A model generated the notes under the pieces. The model searched no databases and was not told the origin of the DNA. It was given only the letters and a program-made list of their open reading frames with translations. Position numbers and translations under genes: made by a program. Positions 49,713 through 59,337 of a stretch of DNA of 64,000 bases are shown one piece after another (position 1 is the first letter of the stretch; each line of letters begins with the position of its first letter). This stretch comes from Helianthus annuus (taxonomy: Eukaryota; Streptophyta; Magnoliopsida; Asterales; Asteraceae): the NCBI RefSeq assembly GCF_002127325.2, contig NC_035443.2, positions 27,433,838-27,497,837 on the forward strand. Direction: 5' to 3'.

Positions 49713-50618
49713 ATGGCTTGTGAGAGGGATTATCGCTTGTACCACACTTTACCATGTTTTGATGAATACGAGGATGAGCAATGGTATTCTTGGGCATGCG
49801 ATGATGATTTGGGTGGTACCAGTAGTGTGCTCACCATTAGACATGACCACAAAAAAGAGTCGACGATCATGGGAGCCGGTGATGACGAATCAAGTTTCAA
49901 AAGTCATAGCGTTAAGGGTGATGGTCCTACTATGGTAACGGGTGGTCCAGCGGCTACATTTGGAACTCAACCTGTTAGCATGGGGGGCTTGCAAAAAGTT
50001 TTCATGAGCAAAGCAATGAAGTCGAAGGCATTAAGAAACACAATAGATTTTGGTGCTTCTCAAATTTACTTTTGTACAATTTTAAAAGGTAATTTTCCAA
50101 CAAATAGTTTTGAGGAAATTATTTTGGATGATGAAAACCATGGTATACAAAATTCTCATGCTGTAAAAATCTGGTACGAGGTTCTATTTGAAAATTTGGT
50201 TGATGGCCAAATTGTGGAGGTTGGAGAAGCTATGTCGTCCAAAGATGCCCCTCATATTGATCAAAATGAAGAAAAAGTTGTTAAACTTGATGGGTATTTT
50301 GTAAAAAAATACAATGAGGTCCATGGTTTACGACTATATGGTTATTTAGTTGGAACTATATTAATTGAGAGGGTCAAGACAATAGTGAACAAGAAATGGT
50401 CCTATGCTCCGTTCGACCCAGGTGGTACAGGTTCAGAGTCAAATGAGATAACCCGTGAAGTAGAACTACTTGGGCAAGCCTTGATAATAATCGAAAAGAA
50501 TCGGATTGATGTTCCTTTCGATCCAGGTGGCTTTAGCCTGGGACAAAACTCGAGGTCGAGTTTTTCCAAAGGTGGGGAGAATGATGCGGGAATATCAAGT
50601 GTCGACTCAATTATGTAA
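49713..50618 (+). CDS. unrecognised 301-aa reading frame, concatemer unit 1
   Basis: First ATG 32 bp after the LTR (MACERDYRLYHTLPCFDEYE), acidic N-terminus, no zinc knuckle, no signal peptide, no membrane segment. Two PFDPGG boxes lie in the C-terminal third (about residues 226 and 270). The position is that of gag, but I find no gag hallmark, so function is unknown. The last codons overlap a purine tract and LTR-start-like sequence (from 50569), showing that the frame runs into a relic LTR. Open in all three units with one or two amino-acid differences each. Confidence 0.5.
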   Translation: MACERDYRLYHTLPCFDEYEDEQWYSWACDDDLGGTSSVLTIRHDHKKESTIMGAGDDESSFKSHSVKGDGPTMVTGGPAATFGTQPVSMGGLQKVFMSKAMKSKALRNTIDFGASQIYFCTILKGNFPTNSFEEIILDDENHGIQNSHAVKIWYEVLFENLVDGQIVEVGEAMSSKDAPHIDQNEEKVVKLDGYFVKKYNEVHGLRLYGYLVGTILIERVKTIVNKKWSYAPFDPGGTGSESNEITREVELLGQALIIIEKNRIDVPFDPGGFSLGQNSRSSFSKGGENDAGISSVDSIM

Positions 50619-50841
50619 TGAAATAAATCCACATTTAGTGTTCATTAAGTTTTGTTTTAATTTATGTCCATTGAGTTGATCATAAAAACTCTATATAAGT
50701 TCTCATGTAATTTGTATTGTGGGATAGTTTTGAAGTTTATGAAAAGTCGTTTTTTCTCCCAATTCACTTGTGTGTGTTTTGAGTGTGAAACCCCCAATTT
50801 TCGGTATTCTACGAGAATCAACGAATTTTGGAAGAATTGTT
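50582..50841 (+). repeat. relic LTR inside internal region, unit 1
   Basis: Starts TGATGCGGGAA after a PPT-like tract (aaggtggggagaa, 50569-50581), contains TATA-like ctatataag at 50691, and ends with a stretch like the LTR end (cggtattctacgagaatcaa, compare LTR 49628-49643). Same positions plus 2171 and 4342 in units 2 and 3. Confidence 0.65.
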
Positions 50842-51445
50842 CCTGGTATTCTGTGTGAAATGGGATACGAAATCGGACCTGTTGATTCACACAGAATACC
50901 AGGTGGTCTATTCTGCCAAGCCTCGGGGTCCTCTTGATTTGATGTCACTTCCTTCACCAGGTTCTGTTCCCAAAAAGGTGCAAGATTTTGTGGTTGGGTT
51001 ACATGATGTTCATAAAGCTGTGCAGGATAACTTGGCCAACGCTAATTCAAAGTACAAGCAAGCTGCAGATCAAAAGCGTAGGCAAGTTGATTTTGAAGAG
51101 GGTGATTTTGTTTGGGCCATTTTGACTAAGGATCGCTTCTCAGTGGGGGAGTATAATAAGTTGTCAGCCAAGAAGATTGGACCAGTAGAGATTGTGCAGA
51201 AGATAAATTCTAATGCCGATCGTCTGAAGTTACCAAGCCATATTCGTTGCTCTGATGTTTTCAATGTCAAACATTTGCTGCCTTTTCATGGGGATTCGTC
51301 TGATGATGAGGTTGCTGCGGATTCGAGGTCGAATTTTGTCCACCCAGGAGGGAATGATGCGGGCCCAAGCGTAGAAGAGCGGGCCATCCGGTACTTGGAG
51401 GCCCAAGATCGCGTCACAAAAGGGGCCTCACTGAAATGGCTCTAA
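50828..51445 (+). pseudogene. integrase C-terminal fragment, unit 1
   Basis: From about 50904 the frame matches the C-terminal end of a chromovirus-type gypsy integrase: PRGPLDLMSLPS, HKAVQDNLANANSKYKQAAD, FEEGDFVWAIL, and a GPY/F-like module (KLSAKKIGPVEIVQKI, SDVFNVKHLLPFHGD). Zinc finger and DDE core are absent and there is no upstream ATG, so it is a leftover, not a working protein. The frame runs past the PPT into LTR 2 and stops there. Confidence 0.8.
50842..50903 (+). repeat. perfect 18-bp inverted repeat, unit 1
   Basis: CCTGGTATTCTGTGTGAA at 50842-50859 and its exact complement at 50886-50903, with a 26-nt loop. It sits at the junction between relic LTR and integrase fragment. Repeated at 53013-53074 and 55184-55245. 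Confidence 0.95.
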
Positions 51446-51852
51446 CTTGGGCTACGGAGGTCCGTTTGGGGCGTGTGACCAGTCAAAACGAACGGGAGAA
51501 CGAGCTCTATCTTGCTGCAAACAACCTATGGCGGTTTGGGTCATCGTCCGGGCCGAAAAAACGCTTATTTCTATTAGTTTTTTCCATTTTTATGTTTTTT
51601 CAAGTATTTTGGGCATTTTGTTTTTGGGCTTGTGTTTGGCCCGTTGTCTTTTTTAGGCCCGTTTCGAATTTCTGTCATTATTTATATGTCCCTTTAGTGA
51701 ATGAAACAATCAGACTTGAATTTTGAGAAAAGTTATTTTTCACTTCAAATTCCGTGGCCTTTGGGTTGCAATTTGGGGGTTGGGGAAGAGACACACGGGT
51801 ATTCGTAGAATCAACGTGTTGATCTTCGTTTATCGTATCACTCACTACATCA
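51355..51852 (+). repeat. concatemer LTR 2
   Basis: Nearly identical to LTR 1 (for example aacaacc for aacagcc). The PBS that follows has one change, TTGGCATCAGAGC. Confidence 0.95.
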
Positions 51853-51883
51853 GTTGGCATCAGAGCTAAATTCCTGGCTCAAA

Positions 51884-52789
51884 ATGGCTTGTGAGAGGGA
51901 TTATCGCTTGTACCACACTTTACCATGTTTTGATGAATACGAGGATGAGCAATGGTATTCTTGGGCATGCGATGATGATTTGGGTGGTACTAGTAGTGTG
52001 CTCACCATTAGACATGACCACAAAAAAGTGTCGACGATCATGGGAGCCGGTGATGACGAATCAAGTTTCAAAAGTCATAGCGTTAAGGGTGATGGTCCTA
52101 CTATGGTAACGGGTGGTCCAGCGGCTACATTTGGAACTCAACCTGTTAGCATGGGGGGCTTGCAAAAAGTTTTCATGAGCAAAGCAATGAAGTCGAAGGC
52201 ATTAAGAAACACAATAGATTTTGGTGCTTCTCAAATTTACTTTTGTACAATTTTAAAAGGTAATTTTCCAACAAATAGTTTTGAGGAAATTATTTTGGAT
52301 GATGAAAACCATGGTATACAAAATTCTCATGCTGTAAAAATCTGGTACGAGGTTCTATTTGAAAATTTGGTTGATGGCCAAATTGTGGAGGTTGGAGAAG
52401 CTATGTCGTCCAAAGATGCCCCTCATATTGATCAAAATGAAGAAAAAGTTGTTAAACTTGATGGGTATTTTGTAAAAAAATACAATGAGGTCCATGGTTT
52501 ACGACTATATGGTTATTTAGTTGGAACTATATTAATTGAGAGGGTCAAGACAATAGTGAACAAGAAATGGTCCTATGCTCCGTTCGACCCAGGTGGTACA
52601 GGTTCAGAGTCAAATGAGATAACCCGTGAAGTAGAACTACTTGGGCAAGCCTTGATAATAATCGAAAAGAATCGGATTGATGTTCCTTTCGATCCAGGTG
52701 GCTTTAGCCTGGGACAAAACTCGAGGTCGAGTTTTTCCAAAGGTGGGGAGAATGATGCGGGAATATCAAGTGTCGACTCAATTATGTAA
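51884..52789 (+). CDS. unrecognised 301-aa reading frame, concatemer unit 2
   Basis: Same frame as in unit 1, open throughout. Differs by a Glu-to-Val change after HDHKK. Preceded by the altered PBS. Function unknown. Confidence 0.5.
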   Translation: MACERDYRLYHTLPCFDEYEDEQWYSWACDDDLGGTSSVLTIRHDHKKVSTIMGAGDDESSFKSHSVKGDGPTMVTGGPAATFGTQPVSMGGLQKVFMSKAMKSKALRNTIDFGASQIYFCTILKGNFPTNSFEEIILDDENHGIQNSHAVKIWYEVLFENLVDGQIVEVGEAMSSKDAPHIDQNEEKVVKLDGYFVKKYNEVHGLRLYGYLVGTILIERVKTIVNKKWSYAPFDPGGTGSESNEITREVELLGQALIIIEKNRIDVPFDPGGFSLGQNSRSSFSKGGENDAGISSVDSIM

Positions 52790-53012
52790 TGAAATAAATC
52801 CACATTTAGTGTTCATTAAGTTTTGTTTTAATTTATGTCCATTGAGTTGATCATAAAAACTCTATATAAGTTCTCATGTAATTTGTATTGTGGGATAGTT
52901 TTGAAGTTTATGAAAAGTCGTTTTTTCTCCCAATTCACTTGTGTGTGTTTTGAGTGTGAAACCCCCAATTTTCGGTATTCTACGAGAATCAACGAATTTT
53001 GGAAGAATTGTT
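52753..53012 (+). repeat. relic LTR, unit 2
   Basis: Counterpart of 50582-50841. Confidence 0.65.
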
Positions 53013-53616
53013 CCTGGTATTCTGTGTGAAATGGGATACGAAATCGGACCTGTTGATTCACACAGAATACCAGGTGGTCTATTCTGCCAAGCCTCGGGGT
53101 CCTCTTGATTTGATGTCACTTCCTTCACCAGGTTCTGTTCCCAAAAAGGTGCAAGATTTTGTGGTTGGGTTACATGATGTTCATAAAGCTGTGCAGGATA
53201 ACTTGGCCAACGCTAATTCAAAGTACAAGCAAGCTGCAGATCAAAAGCGTAGGCAAGTTGATTTTGAAGAGGGTGATTTTGTTTGGGCCATTTTGACTAA
53301 GGATCGCTTCTCAGTGGGGGAGTATAATAAGTTGTCAGCCAAGAAGATTGGACCAGTAGAGATTGTGCAGAAGATAAATTCTAATGCCGATCGTCTGAAG
53401 TTACCAAGCCATATTCGTTGCTCTGATGTTTTCAATGTCAAACATTTGCTGCCTTTTCATGGGGATTCGTCTGATGATGAGGTTGCTGCGGATTCGAGGT
53501 CGAATTTTGTCCACCCAGGAGGGAATGATGCGGGCCCAAGCGTAGAAGAGCGGGCCATCCGGTACTTGGAGGCCCAAGATCGCGTCACAAAAGGGGCCTC
53601 ACTGAAATGGCTCTAA
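52999..53616 (+). pseudogene. integrase C-terminal fragment, unit 2
   Basis: Same as unit 1 at the protein level. Ends inside LTR 3. Confidence 0.8.
53013..53074 (+). repeat. 18-bp inverted repeat, unit 2
   Basis: Identical arms to unit 1, 26-nt loop. Confidence 0.95.
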
Positions 53617-54023
53617 CTTGGGCTACGGAGGTCCGTTTGGGGCGTGTGACCAGTCAAAACGAACGGGAGAACGAGCTCTATCTTGCTGCAAACAGCCTAT
53701 GGCGGTTTGGGTCATCGTCCGGGCCGAAAAAACGCTTATTTCTATTAGTTTTTTCCATTTTTATGTTTTTTCAAGTATTTTGGGCATTTTGTTTTTGGGC
53801 TTGTGTTTGGCCCGTTGTCTTTTTTAGGCCCGTTTCGAATTTCTGTCATTATTTATATGTCCCTTTAGTGAATGAAACAATCAGACTTGAATTTTGAGAA
53901 AAGTTATTTTTCACTTCAAATTCCGTGGCCTTTGGGTTGCAATTTGGGGGTTGGGGAAGAGACACACGGGTATTCGTAGAATCAACGTGTTGATCTTCGT
54001 TTATCGTATCACTCACTACATCA
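53526..54023 (+). repeat. concatemer LTR 3
   Basis: Nearly identical to LTR 1. Followed by the altered PBS TTGGCATCAGAGC, as after LTR 2. Confidence 0.95.
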
Positions 54024-54054
54024 GTTGGCATCAGAGCTAAATTCCTGGCTCAAA

Positions 54055-54960
54055 ATGGCTTGTGAGAGGGATTATCGCTTGTACCACACTTTACCATGTT
54101 TTGATGAATACGAGGATGAGCAATGGTATTCTTGGGCATGCGATGATGATTTGGGTGGTACCAGTAGTGTGCTCACCATTAGACATGACCACAAAAAAGA
54201 GTCGACGGTCATGGGAGCCGGTGATGACGAATCAAGTTTCAAAAGTCATAGCGTTAAGGGTGATGGTCCTACTATGGTAACGGGTGGTCCAGCGGCTACA
54301 TTTGGAACTCAACCTGTTAGCATGGGGGGCTTGCAAAAAGTTTTCATGAGCAAAGCAATGAAGTCGAAGGCATTAAGAAACACAATAGATTTTGGTGCTT
54401 CTCAAATTTACTTTTGTACAATTTTAAAAGGTAATTTTCCAACAAATAGTTTTGAGGAAATTATTTTGGATGATGAAAACCATGGTATACAAAATTCTCA
54501 TGCTGTAAAAATCTGGTACGAGGTTCTATTTGAAAATTTGGTTGATGGCCAAATTGTGGAGGTTGGAGAAGCTATGTCGTCCAAAGATGCCCCTCATATT
54601 GATCAAAATGAAGAAAAAGTTGTTAAACTTGATGGGTATTTTGTAAAAAAATACAATGAGGTCCATGGTTTACGACTATATGGTTATTTAGTTGGAACTA
54701 TATTAATTGAGAGGGTCAAGACAATAGTGAACAAGAAATGGTCTTATGCTCCGTTCGACCCAGGTGGTACAGGTTCAGAGTCAAATGAGATAACCCGTGA
54801 AGTAGAACTACTTGGGCAAGCCTTGATAATAATCGAAAAGAATCGGATTGATGTTCCTTTCGATCCAGGTGGCTTTAGCCTGGGACAAAACTCGAGGTCG
54901 AGTTTTTCCAAAGGTGGGGAGAATGATGCGGGAATATCAAGTGTCGACTCAATTATGTAA
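54055..54960 (+). CDS. unrecognised 301-aa reading frame, concatemer unit 3
   Basis: Same frame as units 1 and 2, open throughout, with an Ile-to-Val change after KKEST. Function unknown. Confidence 0.5.
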   Translation: MACERDYRLYHTLPCFDEYEDEQWYSWACDDDLGGTSSVLTIRHDHKKESTVMGAGDDESSFKSHSVKGDGPTMVTGGPAATFGTQPVSMGGLQKVFMSKAMKSKALRNTIDFGASQIYFCTILKGNFPTNSFEEIILDDENHGIQNSHAVKIWYEVLFENLVDGQIVEVGEAMSSKDAPHIDQNEEKVVKLDGYFVKKYNEVHGLRLYGYLVGTILIERVKTIVNKKWSYAPFDPGGTGSESNEITREVELLGQALIIIEKNRIDVPFDPGGFSLGQNSRSSFSKGGENDAGISSVDSIM

Positions 54961-55183
54961 TGAAATAAATCCACATTTAGTGTTCATTAAGTTTTGTTTT
55001 AATTTATGTCCATTGAGTTGATCATAAAAACTCTATATAAGTTCTCATGTAATTTGTATTGTGGGATAGTTTTGAAGTTTATGAAAAGTCGTTTTTTCTC
55101 CCAATTCACTTGTGTGTGTTTTGAGTGTGAAACCCCCAATTTTCGGTATTCTACGAGAATCAACGAATTTTGGAAGAATTGTT
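54924..55183 (+). repeat. relic LTR, unit 3
   Basis: Counterpart of 50582-50841. Confidence 0.65.
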
Positions 55184-55787
55184 CCTGGTATTCTGTGTGA
55201 AATGGGATACGAAATCGGACCTGTTGATTCACACAGAATACCAGGTGGTCTATTCTGCCAAGCCTCGGGGTCCTCTTGATTTGATGTCACTTCCTTCACC
55301 AGGTTCTGTTCCCAAAAAGGTGCAAGATTTTGTGGTTGGGTTACATGATGTTCATAAAGCTGTGCAGGATAACTTGGCCAACGCTAATTCAAAGTACAAG
55401 CAAGCTGCAGATCAAAAGCGTAGGCAAGTTGATTTTGAAGAGGGTGATTTTGTTTGGGCCATTTTGACTAAGGATCGCTTCTCAGTGGGGGAGTATAATA
55501 AGTTGTCAGCCAAGAAGATTGGACCAGTAGAGATTGTGCAGAAGATAAATTCTAATGCCTATCGTCTGAAGTTACCAAGCCATATTCGTTGCTCTGATGT
55601 TTTCAATGTCAAACATTTGCTGCCTTTTCATGGGGATTCGTCTGATGATGAGGTTGCTGCGGATTCGAGGTCGAATTTTGTCCACCCAGGAGGGAATGAT
55701 GCGGGCCCAAGCGTAGAAGAGCGGGCCATCCGGTACTTGGAGGCCCAAGATCACGTCACAAAAGGGGCCTCACTGAAATGGCTCTAA
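55170..55787 (+). pseudogene. integrase C-terminal fragment, unit 3
   Basis: As in unit 1, with Asp-to-Tyr after NSNA and Arg-to-His after AQD. The Tyr matches the usual residue in this module, so unit 3 may keep the ancestral base. Confidence 0.8.
55184..55245 (+). repeat. 18-bp inverted repeat, unit 3
   Basis: Identical arms to units 1 and 2. Confidence 0.95.
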
Positions 55788-56194
55788 CTTGGGCTACGGA
55801 GGTCCATTTGGGGCGTGTGACCAGTCAAAACGAACGGGAGAACGAGCTCTATCTTGTTGCAAACAGCCTATGGCGGTTTGGGTCATCGTCCGGGCCGAAA
55901 AAACGCTTATTTCTATTAGTTTTTTCCATTTTTATGTTTTTTCAAGTATTTTGGGCATTTTGTTTTTGGGCTTGTGTTTGGCCCGTTGTCTTTTTTAGGC
56001 CCGTTTCGAATTTCTGTCATTATTTATATGTCCCTTTAGTGAATGAAACAATCAGACTTGAATTTTGAGAAAAGTTATTTTTCACTTCAAATTCCGTGGC
56101 CTTTGGGTTGCAATTTGGGGGTTGGGGAAGAGACACACGGGTATTCGTAGAATCAACGTGTTGATCTTCGTTTATCGTATCACTCACTACATCA
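55697..56194 (+). repeat. concatemer LTR 4
   Basis: Terminal LTR with three private changes near its start (gatcacgtcac, ggtccatttgg, cttgttgcaaac). Followed by atttc, matching the left TSD, instead of a PBS. Confidence 0.95.
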
Positions 56195-56631
56195 ATTTCA
56201 TACCAATTCGTGGATTAATCAATAACCCACTTCATACAAGATAATCAAATCATAAATTGCAACTTACCTTATGATCAATACACTTAGATTAAGTTATATC
56301 TAGCCTCATGCATTCGATTTCTCCTCAAAATCAGATTCAATTCTTGAGTTCTTGTAAGTAGTTGAAGGAGAAGGGTTTACCCCTTGCTCCTGATCGTTCT
56401 CACGCACACACACACCTTGTGTGTGTGAGATTTTTGTTTTAATTAAATTCAGTTTCAAACTTGGCAATTCTAGTCCCTCAAGTTTATCATCCATCATAGT
56501 TGCCACAAGTTTAATTCCTTTACTTAATTTGCTAGACATTTAACTAGGCTTACTAACCTACTTATTATACCTAATTTTGTTAAACACGATAGCAAACTAG
56601 CAAATTAATAATTCGGTTTTGGGGTGTTACA
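56195..56631 (-). repeat. 3' LTR of the large element, second segment
   Basis: Resumes after the concatemer. It ends (LTR start on the minus strand) TGTAACACCCC at 56621-56631, next to the PPT. Confidence 0.8.
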
Positions 56632-56645
56632 AGTCTACCCCCCTT

Positions 56646-57700
56646 AAATGAGGTTTCGTCCGCGAAACCTTTCTCATTCAAACCAAACCTATTCTACTCT
56701 TACCCCTTTCAAGTTGTTCATCCGCAATACTTATGTTTAATTCTGCTCCAGAGCTCTTATTAGTGTCTTTTACTTTATAATATTGGCTCTTAACACATAT
56801 CATCACTAGCGTTTCATTCATCGAATTCATTCCAATTGTATATAATTATTAGTCGTACAAACCTAAGTCTGCGGCTTGTTTCTAACTTCCTATATAAGCA
56901 TATTACATTCATATATTTGCTGATCGAAACAAATCGATTTGTTTCATACTACTCACACATCATATGCTATCTTTCATTTTGTTCACTATGAGTCATCCTA
57001 AACATTCCATTACTATCATTACTTCTGATTGCCTTTAAGCTCTTGGGAGGGGTCAATATATTATCATACGCATACTATATAATCATTCAAAGACTTATTA
57101 TTACAACTAAGATTACCCTTCTTAAACTTACTTTTCCGTTCCTAACACGAAGACTAAGCATTATTTCCATAGTTACCATTGTTATTTATGTCATGCGTAT
57201 CTTTTCTACAAGGTCTTGTTCAAATGAACATGGCCAACAAGCCGAGCATCAAGGTTAACATTTCTTAACAATATTTGTCGTCTCTTATATTTTATCAGAA
57301 TTTCCACAGTTACGAGCATTCAAGTTCAATACTACCCGACGATCATTACGAACATTTTGAAATTTACTTTGCATTTTGCATTACGGTTTGTATATATATA
57401 TATACATTCCATTCTGACACATCCATCTCTAGTCGAGTACTAACCTCCTATTAAAGTTACACCCCTTTTTATACATACCTCTCGAAAGTAGATTCCGTTG
57501 ATCTGTTATCCATACCTTACGAAGACCATTCCTTTCCGATTAGTGACATTGCGTGTCCATTCATCAAGCTCACCTATGAGTACAAAACTTAAAATATCAA
57601 AACATTAACTAACGAGTCCATATGGCAATCGCCATCTGACCCGCATGACTCGTTTATCCTTTCGACCTTCTCGCATGCAACGCATTCGCATAATACATTC

Positions 57701-57731
<31 letters not shown>

Positions 57732-57936
57732 TATATGAAAATTTAAGTATAGAATGAATCATATCACTTAAGAAACATTTACTTGTCTGGTTCGTAATTA
57801 CTTACACCTTCGGATATTTTCACTCCTATCTTACTTTTGTCCATTTGCTTTACGTTTACTTATATGACTTGTGTGATATAATTATGATCAGACTATTGAC
57901 TTCTTCTCAAGTAGACTAGCTTTAGTCGTTTATACC
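56646..57936 (-). other. internal region of the large element, no coding capacity
   Basis: No gag or pol motifs on either strand. Contains TA microsatellites (about 57392-57405 and 57704-57725). Short frames such as 57043-57258 have no recognised domain. Confidence 0.55.
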
Positions 57937-57937
57937 T

Positions 57938-58526
57938 TAAATCCATTTCGCGGATTCGAACACCTTACTCATACCTTTCGTACCTTTCATGTTTTGAATC
58001 CGTCTCATGAATTCAAATATTGCATTCATCACCTCTTTCATTCCTTGAAGCCGTCTCGCGGATTCAGTCATTTCGTTCATGCCTTTCATTCCTTGAATTC
58101 GTCTCGCGGATTCAATCATTTCATTCGCATATTTCATTCCTTGAATCCGTCTCGCGGATTCAAGCATTGCATTCGCATATTTCATTCCTCGAATCTGTCT
58201 CGCGGATTCAAGCATTGCATTCGCATACTTCATTCCTTGAATCCATCTCGCGGATCCAAGCATTGCATTCGCATATTTCATTCCTTGAATCCGTCTCGCG
58301 GATTCAAGCATTGCATTTGCATACTTCATTCCTTGAATCCATCTCGCGGATTCAAGCATTGCATTCGCATATTTCATTCCTTGAATCCATCTCGCGGATC
58401 CAAGCATTGCATTCGCGTATTTCATTCCTTGAACCCGTCTCGCGGATTCAAGCATTGCATTTGCATATTTCATTCCTTGAATCCGTCTCGCGGATTCAAG
58501 CATTGCATTCACATCTTTCATTCCTA
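57938..58526. repeat. 48-bp satellite of about 12 units, each with a hairpin
   Basis: Units of exactly 48 bp in the regular part (starts 58141, 58189, 58237 and so on), more diverged towards 57938. Each unit contains the inverted pair GAATCCG-TCTCG-CGGATTC. As 48 is divisible by three and the unit lacks stops in several frames, frames of about 195 codons are open on both strands with a 16-residue periodicity. I treat these as repeat artefacts. Confidence 0.92.
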
Positions 58527-59106
58527 CAAAGTACTCTCAATCCCCCGAGAGTCTTACTACCCATTTCACCCACACGCCTAGCTGCTACCAAACTCTATCG
58601 GACATACCTGTAATAATTATCACGGTCTCACGAACGTCATACATTTCTTGTGTACTGGCCAGGTACACATTCCACGTACTAGTTTCGTGTCTTCGCGTAA
58701 TCGCCACCTTATGTCCGAAGAATTTAGTTTCGGCTCGTGTAACATTTTCAAAACTTATTTACCATGTCGTTATCATAATTTGTTCAAACTTTTTCTTTCA
58801 CTTGCTTAACCATACCATTTCATACACCCATACGTTAGGTTTACGTACCTGGGGTCAATTCGTTTCATTACTTGCCTCGATGCCGGTCCTAGACCGCATT
58901 CACGGATCATCTCTTCCAACAATTGCGCTTACCCTTCACAAAACATACTATTAGTTTCCTTCAAATACATAATCTGATACATACTTACATTTGCTTTTGC
59001 CTTTAGGCCTCGATCGAGTCTTGGATTGCACGGGTTCTTGGTCACGAGAGCACACCGGTTTGAGTTCAAGTATTTACCTCCTGTTACTTGATTCTCTCAA
59101 ACCAGG
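58527..59106 (-). other. leader side of the large element
   Basis: Between satellite and PBS; no gene seen. Confidence 0.5.
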
Positions 59107-59118
59107 GCTCTGATACCA
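59107..59118 (-). other. primer binding site of the large element
   Basis: TGGTATCAGAGC on the minus strand, three bases inside the 5' LTR boundary at 59122. Fixes the orientation of the element. Confidence 0.9.
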
Positions 59119-59121
59119 ACT

Positions 59122-59337
59122 TGTTATGCCCTAAACATGTTTAACCTTAAAAATGACGCAGCGGGAAAAGAGCCTTAAAATTTCTTTCCTTATTAAAGAC
59201 ATATCTTACATGGAGGTTCCATATTTTCAAATGTCAAACGTTCTATAAAAAGAATTCACACATTCGTACTAAAATTAAGACTTCTATACGTTATATACTT
59301 CAACTATATGACCGATCTTCCCGTACAATCCTTGCTC
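59122..59337 (-). repeat. truncated 5' LTR of the large element
   Basis: 216 bp matching 46390-46610 with few differences (TGTTATGCCC for TGTTACGCCC). The match stops at about 59337, where copia-like sequence begins, so about 3 kb of LTR has been lost. Confidence 0.85.

Larger units (their letters stand above)
49184..56194 (+). mobile_element. concatemer of a small LTR element: (LTR-I)x3-LTR
   Basis: 7011 bp with a 2171-bp period. Four LTRs (49184-49681, 51355-51852, 53526-54023, 55697-56194) and three internal regions of 1673 bp. One 5-bp duplication atttc at the outer edges only (49179-49183, 56195-56199). LTRs run TGATGCGGGCC...CTACATCA, with a PBS directly after each of the first three and a PPT (aggagggaa) before each of the last three. 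Repeats differ at only a handful of sites. No RT, protease or integrase core, so non-autonomous. Confidence 0.95.
46390..59337 (-). mobile_element. large non-autonomous LTR element (LARD-like)
   Basis: Minus strand. 3' LTR 46390-56631 (TGTAACACCCC...GGGCGTAACA, about 3226 bp after removing the nested concatemer and its 5-bp TSD). PPT complementary to 56632-56645. Internal region 56646-59106 with no gag, protease, RT or integrase. PBS (TGGTATCAGAGC on the minus strand) at 59107-59118. 5' LTR 59122-59337, truncated after 216 bp. It sits in copia-like DNA (46008-46389 and 59338 onward). Confidence 0.8.

Noticed and set aside
57937..58613. Frames of about 195 codons on both strands with 16-residue repeats, resembling repeat proteins
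   Set aside because: They arise from a 48-bp satellite without stops in several frames; three overlapping frames cannot all be genes, and the region is inside an LTR element.
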